A DNA stretch of 36,189 bases from a virus. The translations under genes and the position numbers were made by a program. The stretch is taken from positions 1-36,189 of the IMG/VR virus record IMGVR_UViG_3300025769_000357, one strand, 5' to 3'. Every line of letters starts with the position of its first letter. Within the stretch, counting starts at the first letter, position 1. The notes beneath the pieces were generated by a model. It saw only the letters and a program-made list of their open reading frames with translations, was not told the DNA's origin and made no database searches. Positions 10,001 through 17,247 of this stretch are shown piece by piece.

Positions 10001-11763
10001 TTATATCTGCGGGTATAGCAACAGCAGAAGAAGTTGCAACTAAAAGTAACCTAGAAATAGGTCTCATAGCCCACAAATCAGGTTCCTTTAATATATTTGC
10101 AAAGGCAACTTTAGAAGAAGCTGAAGAAATGCGAAAGGCTTTCCGGGACTATGGCTATAAAATTAGCAGCCCTGCAGTCAGCCGTGAGTACACAAAGTTT
10201 GAAAAACTTGTAGACGAAGTTATGGAAACTGCTGACAAAGAAGGCTTTGATATTTTGAAAGCTTCACGGGACAGATACCGGGGTACTGTGGGAGATGCAA
10301 ACAGAAAAGGCATGATGACCTATGAACTTTACAAGTCTAGGGAAGGTGCAGAAAGAGTAGGCCAAGCTGAGTTTGGTTTCTTCAAGTATTATTACAAGAA
10401 CGTAGACCCCTTGTCTGTGTGGGATGGTATAACTACCCCTATGGGTAAAGCTATGAGGGGTGGAAGAGATAGGCAAAAACACCTAGATAAACTTCAACAG
10501 GCAGTGACCGACGCTTCTTACGCTTTCGCAGATACTATGACAGTAGTAGATGGAAAGCCCGAAGTGATATTCGACTTGACCACTGAGGAAGGCTTAAAGA
10601 ACTTTCAACTTGCACAAAGGATAATGGAAGAGGGTATATTCGATGGGTGGGCGTACGATTACCTAGAGTCTTTCAAGCCTCGCGCTGGGGCAGGTGGCGT
10701 TAGGCCGGGCATGGGCTACAGCTTTGAGCAGTCCACAAACATAGATATATTGAACGAATATACTAAAGTAAAGGCTCGTGTCAAGAATCCAGATGGAAGT
10801 ATCTCCGTAGAGGAAGTAAGCTTCCCTGATGTTTCCCGTATGCTCTCTGAAGAAAAAGATATTGTAAATGAAATAGGTGAAGGCGGCAGGTTTGTAAAAC
10901 AATTTGAGGAGTTCAAGGTTGATTTTAAAAACACAGTAGCGGGGGTAACAGACCGTGCTAAGATTGACGAAGCCCGTGAACTAGCAGGGTTAAAATACTT
11001 ACAGCACATTTCAGGAACCCTCGACGCAAGGAACTTCTACGACACGTTCTTAGGTTCAAAAGCAACCGAAAGCTTGGAAGATTTAAAAGACGTGTTCATG
11101 GCCACTATGAAAAGAAGCGGTGAAATAAGTCCTAAAGAAGCAAAAGAAATGTATGACGCCGCTATTGTTTCCTTGACCTACGAGGGCATGATAGACTTGG
11201 GCGGGTACTCTACGGTCGCAGCTACTCAGAGAGGGTTGCGAGGGGAACTTATGACAGGCAAGGTGCTTACCGATGCAGCGTCCCTTTTGCAAGACCTATC
11301 TGACCCTACTGTAGTTAAAAACCTACAACAAATAATGGACAAGGAACAGATTGAATATCTGACAGACATAGTGGATTACACTGTGGCAAAATCTGCAGTC
11401 TATGCTACAGCAGAAGGCATGGTCAGAGGCATGTCTACAAACGAAGTCCTGAGTCGTGCCTACAACATTTCTAGGGGCATGGTTAGTCCCCTCTACGTGG
11501 GTTCGGAAATGGCTATTCGACTGATGGAAAAGAACAGTTCAGATGCTTTACTACTTGCTGTGCAAAATAAAGATGCAGCCCGGATAGTATCCAAAATGAT
11601 ACGGTTCCCTAAATTAATAACACCCACAGAACTAGAAACCCTAGATACTATGCTATTAGAATTTGTAGCTACAGATGTAGTCCGCAAAGGACAGCAGATG
11701 ATGAATGAACAATATCTCAACACGGAGTCAAGTGAAAATGAAACCAGTACCGAAGAACAATAA
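7084..11763 (+). CDS. Giant internal virion protein, 1559 aa
   Basis: The largest gene of the window, starting one base after the previous TAG. Residues 1-130 are a Pro/Asp/Glu-rich flexible leader. Helical regions with many Lys/Glu follow to about 510. Residues ~520-600 are Gly/Ala/Val-rich and hydrophobic (VIGLGGLAGREVLTGVWG; KVGMGAAGFVGTKAIRY), a possible membrane-interacting segment. Long coiled-coil-like helices follow (around 730-880). I see no lysozyme or transglycosylase catalytic signature. A single protein of this size after a 685-aa partner is typical of ejected core proteins that form a channel across the envelope. Function is inferred from size and context. Confidence 0.65.
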   Translation: MAEQASPVLLDEDQPVSADEPQKKSLAEAVASDPNIKLDDSPPTTDVETGLPRISIGAIPARPEVGVSDVGVDIVKTDGVIPVQPRFKTLEASAKRSLEQKALRETPVTPEQTLSRLNAGEVVTLQSAKGEEDYGPEILPLLKSDPDFAADFQYKLDVDSALKESSKQEVDIAFTDPSATKVVTDYIEDPSEQKRAKLYAENRMKVNNLLKPLVDTGNSEIDTVVRQYFVDHYDTGKFFDNLNIRLTEASRGMVTILPYMDTLSSSFGRALGRSMRKGTPLGDEWAVDEQFRSDRMENYLDTIETVLPGPTAARHFNNEIRKLLAEDLENDVITQQQHDAIVYESVGTDGTKVERNFISDEAAYDLIELSFIEANKISQATTLVGEGMLTGGILGRTKSATAIDDLKNLARIKKTDPRFKNVRLRDMPAFAAENDIVLKVDTQMLDLGFFTKDLNSQMRQASIRQKDIRRELEVLELAGEGNSTTAKILKSEMDNLGRLQIRNTIKNKLSPYATQVMGQEVVIGLGGLAGREVLTGVWGMDGETSELAGMVGSLILNRPLTKVAKGTAKVGMGAAGFVGTKAIRYTGGIGASIDAAFYKLTFKDTTLEDYEKLVYMPKNGGKRMSYQERLAVEHAFKMVDKAGVKEKQALYNSIQGYTDLTDRLIAGFPDDQKAEARKLFTLSFGESTGLAPLVASYQATLSRFDIKKIGRDGLNDVTKAGEELWNQTVASQKALDNFEQHALSKAKEGSKESIRLLVRQTRAQLERAEDNIKEDFLQLKEIVKNVEQAAAADVFQDLPANYMEQVLEAKHRIEKVEGKVSQMSEPFYSGSISRQNLEETSRNWIEATTKRTSKVAALRDNRTLHRGALARLAEDFFEARAELMEQQRGESYAPFRAYMQREDITRPDIDMAPLVEEMVKLSEESDIALLFGPQGTFFSGVLGRRAQKVFNNMVVRAFDELGPDSREVLTQGIISAGIATAEEVATKSNLEIGLIAHKSGSFNIFAKATLEEAEEMRKAFRDYGYKISSPAVSREYTKFEKLVDEVMETADKEGFDILKASRDRYRGTVGDANRKGMMTYELYKSREGAERVGQAEFGFFKYYYKNVDPLSVWDGITTPMGKAMRGGRDRQKHLDKLQQAVTDASYAFADTMTVVDGKPEVIFDLTTEEGLKNFQLAQRIMEEGIFDGWAYDYLESFKPRAGAGGVRPGMGYSFEQSTNIDILNEYTKVKARVKNPDGSISVEEVSFPDVSRMLSEEKDIVNEIGEGGRFVKQFEEFKVDFKNTVAGVTDRAKIDEARELAGLKYLQHISGTLDARNFYDTFLGSKATESLEDLKDVFMATMKRSGEISPKEAKEMYDAAIVSLTYEGMIDLGGYSTVAATQRGLRGELMTGKVLTDAASLLQDLSDPTVVKNLQQIMDKEQIEYLTDIVDYTVAKSAVYATAEGMVRGMSTNEVLSRAYNISRGMVSPLYVGSEMAIRLMEKNSSDALLLAVQNKDAARIVSKMIRFPKLITPTELETLDTMLLEFVATDVVRKGQQMMNEQYLNTESSENETSTEEQ

Positions 11764-11941
11764 AGGCTTGGGCATGCTACCCAAGAAAGTCCGCAACAAC
11801 ATGGGCTACATGTCCTATGGCGGCAAAGCCAAACGCAAGGGATATGCCTACGGCTCTATGGTTCGTAGCCCTATGCAAACGGGAAACATGGCCATGTCAG
11901 CCAATCCCATGATGGACCCCAAGAAAAAGATGGGCATGTAG
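11738..11941 (+). CDS. Small basic Met/Gly/Lys-rich protein
   Basis: A 67-aa protein in a different frame from the giant virion gene and overlapping its last 26 bases. The chosen ATG at 11738 follows GGAG by 10 bases; an ATG at 11705 in the same frame lies deeper inside the upstream gene. It is highly basic with many Met and Gly (KVRNNMGYMSYGGKAKRKGY; PMMDPKKKMGM at the end). Such short basic Met-rich proteins close structural operons in several marine phages. A DNA- or capsid-binding role is possible but unproven. It is the last gene before the terminator at 11966. Confidence 0.6.
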   Translation: MKPVPKNNKGLGMLPKKVRNNMGYMSYGGKAKRKGYAYGSMVRSPMQTGNMAMSANPMMDPKKKMGM

Positions 11942-11965
11942 CCCACCCAAATAAATACCAAAAGG

Positions 11966-11993
11966 AAACCCCGCCGTGTTCGCGGGGTTTTTT
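11966..11993 (+). terminator. Rho-independent terminator between convergent operons
   Basis: AAACCCCGC (11966-11974) and GCGGGGTTT (11982-11990) form a perfect 9-bp stem around a 7-base loop, and the T-run extends to 11993. It lies 25 bases after the last rightward gene and six before the end of the leftward operon. Because the stem has an A-run on its left flank it may also stop leftward transcription, though the leftward U-tract is interrupted (TTTCCTTTT). Confidence 0.9.
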
Positions 11994-11999
11994 GTTGGG

Positions 12000-12224
12000 T
12001 TAAACGTAGCGGCTAGATTTTTCTAGCACCTCGTCGCCCATAGATTTTAAGTAGCGCACTAGGCTTGCAATCTTGTAGGTTCCGTCGAAAGAAGGCATGC
12101 CCTCTTCCATTGCCCGTATGAAGTGTTCGGGGTTAACGCAGTCCATATCCATCTCTACGTTGCCCTTGTCGTTCATAACAGCCGTTAGCTTGAACAGGTC
12201 AGCCCTTGGTCGTTTCTTGTTCAT
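12000..12224 (-). CDS. Hypothetical protein, last gene of leftward operon
   Basis: A 74-aa protein starting MNKKRPRADLFKL. An upstream ATG at 12245 would add seven residues; the one at 12224 is preceded by AAGG nine bases away and is preferred. It contains MDMDCVNPEHFIRAMEEGMP and a helical tail (KIASLVRYLKSMGDEVLEK). The start overlaps the end of the upstream nuclease-like gene by 26 bases, showing tight translational coupling. No family is recognised. Confidence 0.55.
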   Translation of the reverse strand: MNKKRPRADLFKLTAVMNDKGNVEMDMDCVNPEHFIRAMEEGMPSFDGTYKIASLVRYLKSMGDEVLEKSSRYV

Positions 12225-12630
12225 CTTTGTACGCCTTAATAACATCGGTTGAAAATAACTTCTGTAAATTCAGAAGGTACATCCGTGAGGCGTTGTTATC
12301 GCCGCCACTCACGGAACGTTTGTAGTCTAGGTTATCTATGATACGACGTAGTGAGGGAACGTCGAACACAAGGGTTGCAAAAGTATCTTCACCTATGCAC
12401 AGCTTGTGGAACCAAAAGTCAGCTTCTGTGGCATTGATACCGCTGGGCTTGCCGTAAGATTCGTACTCAATGGCGATGTTGCCCGTCTTCATCCACATAC
12501 CGCGTTCGGATTTTACCTCAATCTTCTTTTCCTGTAGCATGTCAGCAACCTGTTGCTCACGTACTTTGCCGTAGGAAAGGTCTATGTCAAACTTCTTGCG
12601 GTCTGCTACGCTTGGTTCCATACTGTTCAT
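12199..12630 (-). CDS. PD-(D/E)XK-like nuclease-fold protein
   Basis: A 143-aa protein. Residues 14-60 show the core of a restriction-endonuclease-like fold: FDIDLSYGKVREQQVADML (helix), then KIEVKSERG (E-x-K at residues 38-40), then NIAIEYESYGKPSG with conserved E and G. The helix plus IEVKSE plus IAIEYE pattern is seen in many small phage proteins. The usual upstream catalytic Asp may be D15 or D17, so activity is plausible but not certain. It sits in the replication operon after RNR and a 44-aa gene, with a 4-base ATGA overlap. Role may be DNA degradation or repair. Start at 12630 has AAGG eight bases upstream. Confidence 0.55.
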   Translation of the reverse strand: MNSMEPSVADRKKFDIDLSYGKVREQQVADMLQEKKIEVKSERGMWMKTGNIAIEYESYGKPSGINATEADFWFHKLCIGEDTFATLVFDVPSLRRIIDNLDYKRSVSGGDNNASRMYLLNLQKLFSTDVIKAYKDEQETTKG

Positions 12631-12761
12631 TTGGTTTTACCTTCGTGTTTATCTTTTATCTTTTGCCACTCGTCCCACTGCTCTGACTTGCGGGGTGGAT
12701 TGTATATAAGATAATCCTTTCCCCGCTTCCAGACAAGTGGTTTCTTTTCTTTAGGCGGCAT
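12627..12761 (-). CDS. Short basic protein, 44 aa
   Basis: An ATG at 12761 opens a 44-codon frame (MPPKEKKPLVWKRGKDYLIY, then a W- and K-rich tail ending HEGKTK). It overlaps the 3' end of the RNR gene by 11 bases and the next gene by four (ATGA), which closes the otherwise empty gap between them and is strong support for a real gene. It is Lys-rich with three Trp. Function is unknown. Confidence 0.6.
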   Translation of the reverse strand: MPPKEKKPLVWKRGKDYLIYNPPRKSEQWDEWQKIKDKHEGKTK

Positions 12762-14679
12762 TTAAGTCCACCACTTCACACACACCCGCAGTACACGCTA
12801 GTTCCCGCGAACCCGTGGTGTTGTCCTCTTTCTCGAACTCAGTCAACCGTGACCAGTCAATCTCAACGTGGGACATCATCTGTTTCCACTCAAGGTAATC
12901 ATCAGGCTCTATGTCTTGGTATGGTGCCTGTTGGTACGTATGGTCACTGAATGGCAAGAAGGATACGCCCGACGCCACGTCAAAGTTTTCGTAGACCCAC
13001 GCACCCACTTCCATCCATTCCTCTTCCTTCACAGAAACAGTGATAGATGGCTTGTGTTCACACCAGTGCAGAGCATAGGTCTTCCACAACTCTAGCTGTT
13101 CGATGGCTGTCATTTCCGTACGTGTGACTGCACCCTTGGGTGATTCCATCGGGAAACTAAACACGGTTGTTGAGTCTGGCTTCATCACGTCACGCTCGTT
13201 ATGTACGCCACTTTCAATAAGGAACTGCGTCAAGGGGTCTTTGTTGTCCCCCCGAACTGTGCGTATGTAGTGAGGATGATGACGGGCGTGGATACCACTG
13301 GCGGCATCAACAAGCTGTGACACAGTGCCACTAGGCTTAACACAGGTGATAGCCGCAGACTGCGGTATGCCCAACTTCTTTGCGTACTCTTTGTTTACCT
13401 TGACAGCCTCTTCTTTCATTTCTTCTAGCCATCTTTTGCTGTCCACATTCTTGGACAACACAGGATGGTCCATGATGCCTGTCAGGGATACACCCAGCAA
13501 ACGCTCTTCTTCTGTGTTCTTCTTCCAGACGTTACGAAGATACTTGAAGTCTGTCATGGTAGACTGCAGGGTACCCAAAATGGTTGCCAAGCGTACCTTG
13601 CGCTTCAATGATGCTAGGTCATCGGACTCCCGCACCACGATTTCTGACAGGTTGCAAAACTGGTACGGGCGTAAGATAATTTCAGAACACGGGTTAGTCC
13701 CCCACATGTGTCCTTGCTCACGGCGTCCGTTGCGACCAACCTGTATGTCAGCGGCCTGTCTGTTGAAGATGCCTCGCTCACCGGACTTGGACTCGTACAG
13801 GGACACCCACTCACGCATAAACGTACCCATCTCAGGCTTGCCCTTGTAGGACACGGAGTTGTTGGCCAACGCACGTTGCCCCTCGTTCTCCCACCACATA
13901 CCCGACTTGGCGTGTGCCATCTGGTCATCATTCAGGTTGCTGAGTGAGATTAGGGCAGAGCGGCGAACACCACCCACAACCACAATCTCGCCCACCTTGC
14001 ACATCAAATCGTGGCACTCAATAGGAAATAGCTTGCGGCCACTTGCCTTCTTGAATGTTTCGATGGTGAAGTTGAACAGGTCTACCAGCGGTTGCGGACC
14101 TGATGCCCGACCACCCATTGTCTTCAAGCGTTCACCCGCAGGGCGAACAGCAGACACATCAATCTCTGGAACCTGTCCCGCATAGAGCAGGGCAACCAAT
14201 TCACGGTACGCCTTCGCCCATCCGGGCTTGCTGTCGCCTACCTTGATTGTGGTGTCTGTCTCGTGGAAGTTATCTGAAATTGTGGGCAGCTTTTCCACGT
14301 TCTCACGTTCCACAGAAAAGCCCACGCCTGTTCCACACATAAGAATGTACATGCACTCGTCAAATGAACGCGGACTGTCCACAGGGATGTACGAGCAGTT
14401 GTACCCGCAGATGTTATCACGAGCAAGTGCCGGACCTGCAGTCATCATAGCCCGCATAGATGGCATGATTTCTAGGTTTAAGATGCCCTCGCGCAGGTCT
14501 GATACATCCTTGCTAGACAAATCGTAGTTGTGCTTGCCCTTGGCTTGATAGACCATAAACTTGAGGTATCGCTCCACGGTCTCGTCAAAGTTTTCGCGGC
14601 GTCCCTCGTCCTCTATCCAACGTGCGTAACGTGACTTGTGGATGAACTCTTGGTAAGGTGTCGGTAGTAAATTATTCAT
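12751..14679 (-). CDS. nrdJ: Adenosylcobalamin-dependent ribonucleotide reductase (class II)
   Basis: A 642-aa enzyme converting ribonucleoside triphosphates to deoxy forms with vitamin B12 as radical source. It is the monomeric (Lactobacillus leichmannii-type) form. Active-site N-P-C-S-E is at 329-333 (thiyl-radical Cys331, Glu333). C91 or C95 with C342 would be the substrate-reducing pair. The C-terminal shuttle pair is C629 and C634 in ELACTAGVCE. GGVRRSALISL is at 236-246. It lies downstream of MazG and DUF3310 in the same operon, overlapping the latter by 8 bases, so it supplies dNTPs for replication. It requires host cobalamin. No intein or intron interruption is seen. A 20-mer at 12802-12821 recurs in the noncoding region near 29205 and 29281. 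Confidence 0.97.
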   Translation of the reverse strand: MNNLLPTPYQEFIHKSRYARWIEDEGRRENFDETVERYLKFMVYQAKGKHNYDLSSKDVSDLREGILNLEIMPSMRAMMTAGPALARDNICGYNCSYIPVDSPRSFDECMYILMCGTGVGFSVERENVEKLPTISDNFHETDTTIKVGDSKPGWAKAYRELVALLYAGQVPEIDVSAVRPAGERLKTMGGRASGPQPLVDLFNFTIETFKKASGRKLFPIECHDLMCKVGEIVVVGGVRRSALISLSNLNDDQMAHAKSGMWWENEGQRALANNSVSYKGKPEMGTFMREWVSLYESKSGERGIFNRQAADIQVGRNGRREQGHMWGTNPCSEIILRPYQFCNLSEIVVRESDDLASLKRKVRLATILGTLQSTMTDFKYLRNVWKKNTEEERLLGVSLTGIMDHPVLSKNVDSKRWLEEMKEEAVKVNKEYAKKLGIPQSAAITCVKPSGTVSQLVDAASGIHARHHPHYIRTVRGDNKDPLTQFLIESGVHNERDVMKPDSTTVFSFPMESPKGAVTRTEMTAIEQLELWKTYALHWCEHKPSITVSVKEEEWMEVGAWVYENFDVASGVSFLPFSDHTYQQAPYQDIEPDDYLEWKQMMSHVEIDWSRLTEFEKEDNTTGSRELACTAGVCEVVDLNAA

Positions 14680-14917
14680 TTGTCTCTCTCTCTTCTATCA
14701 ATCTGTTTAAGTACCACTGGGCTTTCTTGAGGTCTTCGTTACCGTTTTTGTATCGGTATCGCCAGAGGTACTTGATAATGTTTCCTTGCAGGTAGTATTG
14801 GAACCCATCGCCTGTCGCCGCCGCGATTGCCTCAATGCACTCGATACCTGCTTTATTGTAGTGTGGCGGGTTGTTGACATTGTCTGCCTTCTCTTTCATG
14901 TACTTCTCGTGTCTCAT
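14672..14917 (-). CDS. DUF3310 protein (T7 gp1.7-like)
   Basis: An 81-aa protein with the DUF3310 signature: PPHYNKAGIECIEAI (residues 17-31), GNIIKYLWRYRYKNG (45-59) and LKKAQWYLNRL (63-73). The family includes the C-terminal part of T7 gp1.7, a nucleotide kinase, and the neighbours here are also nucleotide-metabolism genes (MazG upstream, RNR downstream). The start at 14917 overlaps MazG by four bases (ATGA); an in-frame ATG six codons later is an alternative. Kinase activity is not shown by any P-loop in this short protein. Confidence 0.85.
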   Translation of the reverse strand: MRHEKYMKEKADNVNNPPHYNKAGIECIEAIAAATGDGFQYYLQGNIIKYLWRYRYKNGNEDLKKAQWYLNRLIEERETNE

Positions 14918-15255
14918 CTATTGTCTCCACTGCCTTGGATAGTACCACTGGCGGCGCGTTCTTTCAACTTCCAAATGTTCATTTCTGCAATTTGCTGTAG
15001 GTCATAGCCCAAGTCGTCAGCCAGAACAGCGCAGTACCATAGCACGTCACCTATTTCCTTGGCAATCTCGTGCCTAAACTCAGGGGTATCTTTATCGTCC
15101 CTAATTATTTTTTTCACCTTGTCAGCAACCTCGCCAGCTTCCCCCGCAAGTCCTAGTGCAGGGTACGTTATCTTTGCGCTGGCAGGGTATATGGCAGTCT
15201 TACGTGCTTGCATCTGATAGTTATTCAAGTTCCAAAATTCCTTTGCCCAATTCAT
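14914..15255 (-). CDS. MazG-like nucleotide pyrophosphohydrolase
   Basis: A 113-aa all-helical protein with the MazG metal-binding pattern: GLAGEAGEVADKVKK (residues 35-49, E-x-x-E) and EIAKEIGDVLWYCAVLA (63-79, E-x-x-D). Single-domain MazG proteins hydrolyse NTPs or ppGpp-like nucleotides. In phages they are thought to clean the nucleotide pool or prolong host metabolism. Coupled by ATGA overlaps to both neighbours. Confidence 0.9.
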   Translation of the reverse strand: MNWAKEFWNLNNYQMQARKTAIYPASAKITYPALGLAGEAGEVADKVKKIIRDDKDTPEFRHEIAKEIGDVLWYCAVLADDLGYDLQQIAEMNIWKLKERAASGTIQGSGDNR

Positions 15256-15599
15256 TGTTTAACTCCGAAGTCTACTTTTAGTACATTACCCTCTGTGTTG
15301 AGAAGCCTATCTTCTGGGGTATCTAGTTCTTCTTTTACACTTTCAACAAAGTCGTTGAATGAAAGTCTTGCCAAGCCCGCTTCCATGACTCTTTCCAAGT
15401 CGTTCTCTAGCAGTTCCATAATACCCTGCTGTGCAACGACACCCGCCTCTAGGTATTCATCGTTAGGGTCAGGCATGGGGGTGGTATCGTATGCTGTGAC
15501 TTTGAACCCCTCTGCATCACTGTCAGTTACTGGCTTCAATATCAAGTACCACCTATCTTTCAGAAGGCTTCCTATTTCTAAATCATGTTCCCGCGTCAT
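15252..15599 (-). CDS. Conserved hypothetical protein in replication operon
   Basis: A 115-aa acidic protein. I place the start at the ATG at 15599 (MTREHDLEIGSLLKDRWYLI), which overlaps the end of endonuclease I by 17 bases and has GGAG ten bases upstream; a longer frame would run much further into the nuclease gene. N-terminal half is beta (WYLILKPVT, GFKVTAYD), then a helical C-terminal half rich in Glu/Asp. Unknown function; location between endonuclease I and MazG suggests a replication or repair accessory role. Confidence 0.55.
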   Translation of the reverse strand: MTREHDLEIGSLLKDRWYLILKPVTDSDAEGFKVTAYDTTPMPDPNDEYLEAGVVAQQGIMELLENDLERVMEAGLARLSFNDFVESVKEELDTPEDRLLNTEGNVLKVDFGVKQ

Positions 15600-15963
15600 C
15601 TTTGAGCCACTCCTCTGGTATGGTTCCCTCTGCCCAAGGAAACCCGTAACGGTTTGCCCAATCAGCATAGGTGGTCTTGCTACCTTTGTAAATCTTATTC
15701 GTAGCCCTGACAAAAACAAATCGTATGTCTAGGTCAGGGTACTGTGCTTTAACCAGTTGCATCTTAACCCTGTCGCCCTTATCCAAGTGTCCCTTTGCTT
15801 CTATGATAATCCCATTTTGGGTAAGCACAAAGTCAGGAGTGTAGGTTCGCGGCTTCGGTATGTAAGTTAATTTCATTTGTTCGTATTCATAAGGAATATT
15901 CTTGCTTGCCAGTGACTTTGCCAGCCCTATCTCAAACTGTGACCTAAATTTTGTGCCTCTCAT
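15583..15963 (-). CDS. Endonuclease I (T7 gp3-like Holliday-junction resolvase)
   Basis: A 126-aa protein closely following T7 endonuclease I: F-R-S-x-F-E-I-G-L-A (Glu11), Y-x-P-K-P-R-T-Y-T-P-D-F (Asp44), G-I-I-I-E-A-K-G (Glu55, Lys57), D-L-D-I-R-F-V-F, then NKIYKGSKTTYADWANRYGF and IPEEWL. All four catalytic residues of the family are present. The enzyme cuts branched DNA and in T7 breaks down host DNA and resolves replication junctions. An ATG at 16086 in the same frame would overlap the upstream gene by 127 bases; the start at 15963 overlaps it by four (ATGA) and gives the family's usual length, so it is preferred. Confidence 0.93.
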   Translation of the reverse strand: MRGTKFRSQFEIGLAKSLASKNIPYEYEQMKLTYIPKPRTYTPDFVLTQNGIIIEAKGHLDKGDRVKMQLVKAQYPDLDIRFVFVRATNKIYKGSKTTYADWANRYGFPWAEGTIPEEWLKDDAGT

Positions 15964-16355
15964 AATCCTAGCAACGGAAATCCCACCTTCACCTCGTTCA
16001 GCCTTTTTGATAGATACTGTTCTACTTTTGGTGTTCGCTTTTCTAGTGACAGTAGTTCGTCTGCCAGTAACAGCGTCGGAAGACATACAGTTGCCCCCTG
16101 TCTTAAATGGTTGGTAATAGCCTGAAACTCTGCTTCGATTAGGCGCGTATCACGCATCTCCGTATCAGACGACAGGTGGCCTTCGGAAGAAAAGTTTTCT
16201 TTCAAAGTTAGTGGGAGTGACCTTTCTAAGCCGCGAACTTGCACGGTTGCAGGGTCACCCCCTCTTTTGGTATGCGACTCAATGTACACACACATAAGCT
16301 TGGGATTCAGATTGAACAAATCACGAGGATAAGTTTGTGTGTACAAAATAGGCAT
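15960..16355 (-). CDS. DUF7831-like protein, divergent
   Basis: A 131-aa protein. The order of features (YTQTYPRDLFNLNPKLMCVY at the N-terminus, a central R-G segment, then F-Q-A-I-x-N-H-L-R-Q-G-A-T-V-C-L-P and a terminal L-x-x-R-x-P-x-x-x-x-Y-L) resembles the phage DUF7831 group, whose members normally carry FGDN...GGQA and MRGEPN motifs. Those loops are altered here (YIESHTKRGGDPATVQVRG), so it may have lost a conserved activity. Its ATG overlaps the Cas4-like gene's TAA by one base. Function of the family is unknown. Confidence 0.45.
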   Translation of the reverse strand: MPILYTQTYPRDLFNLNPKLMCVYIESHTKRGGDPATVQVRGLERSLPLTLKENFSSEGHLSSDTEMRDTRLIEAEFQAITNHLRQGATVCLPTLLLADELLSLEKRTPKVEQYLSKRLNEVKVGFPLLGL

Positions 16356-17245
16356 TACAGTTCCTTAGTGACTAACTTGGTGTACCAAGCGTTTGGTTTG
16401 AACTTTGCTTTAGATGTTACCTTCGGTGCGTACTCTGCTGATTTCCAACAGTTTTCTTTGAACGAACAGAAGGTACAAGTCTTGGGCATGAGTCGGTTAC
16501 CTGTCTCTATCTTGTTGCCTTTGACCGTGTAGGTCTCCGGCACTGACTGGAAAGGTACCTTGAAGGGTGTGTCGTTTACTATAGATTTGACACGACTCTC
16601 AGCTTCCGCGATGTACGTCTTGCTATCTTCGTCTTGGTCTTCGGGTGCCTGTACAAAATCCCATTCACCACTAGACTTGTCGATTACAATCCAACCACCG
16701 AACGGCCTGTCTTCTGCCTTGGCATACAGATGCCCCTGCATTATGTAACCGAAGGGGTCATCTTCCTTGATAACATCGTAACCACCGCGACCTGAGAACT
16801 TGTTGGAGAAAGACCACGGGCTTGCTGACTTGATGTCCCAAACCTTTTCTTCCCCGTCTATATCCAAGATTACATCTAGTGTACCCTTCACTTCTTGACC
16901 CGCAAGGTCAATGGTACACTGACGCTGTTCGTCTACAATCTTTACGCCTGTAGCTTTCAACACGAATATAGCCACAGCCTCAACCAAATCACCCATGAGG
17001 AAACGCATGATGTCGTTATAGGCAACATCTTGCTTCATCCCCTGCTTCTCTAGCTGTTGCTGACACAAGGGGCGTCCCAGCCCTGACATGCGTATGCGAT
17101 AGTCCCCACGCTTTGTGAGTTGCTTACGCAAGGCATCCTTACATTCTTCACCAAACTTTTCTATCAAAGGTTCGAGGCGAGAAGAGTCTACCTCTCCCCG
17201 CCCCGCCTTTTGCAGAAAGTCTTGGACTTCTACAAGAGTAAGCAT
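16355..17245 (-). CDS. Cas4/RecB-like PD-(D/E)XK exonuclease with Fe-S cysteines
   Basis: A 296-aa nuclease. The catalytic core is G-T-L-D-V-I-L (Asp124) and V-W-D-I-K-S (Asp137, Lys139), followed by Y-I-M-Q-G-H-L-Y (residues 167-174), the helix with Q/Y of RecB nucleases. C61 plus C257, C260 and C266 (CTFCSFKENCW) match the one-plus-three cysteine layout of Cas4/AddB 4Fe-4S nucleases. It likely resects DNA ends for recombination or replication. It follows the putative ssDNA-binding gene by two bases and is coupled to the DUF7831-like gene. Confidence 0.88.
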   Translation of the reverse strand: MLTLVEVQDFLQKAGRGEVDSSRLEPLIEKFGEECKDALRKQLTKRGDYRIRMSGLGRPLCQQQLEKQGMKQDVAYNDIMRFLMGDLVEAVAIFVLKATGVKIVDEQRQCTIDLAGQEVKGTLDVILDIDGEEKVWDIKSASPWSFSNKFSGRGGYDVIKEDDPFGYIMQGHLYAKAEDRPFGGWIVIDKSSGEWDFVQAPEDQDEDSKTYIAEAESRVKSIVNDTPFKVPFQSVPETYTVKGNKIETGNRLMPKTCTFCSFKENCWKSAEYAPKVTSKAKFKPNAWYTKLVTKEL

Positions 17246-17247
17246 GA

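Noticed and set aside
13325-13849. Long open frame antisense to the RNR gene
   Set aside because: It is a codon-bias shadow of a strongly conserved enzyme gene and has no start context or protein-like features of its own.
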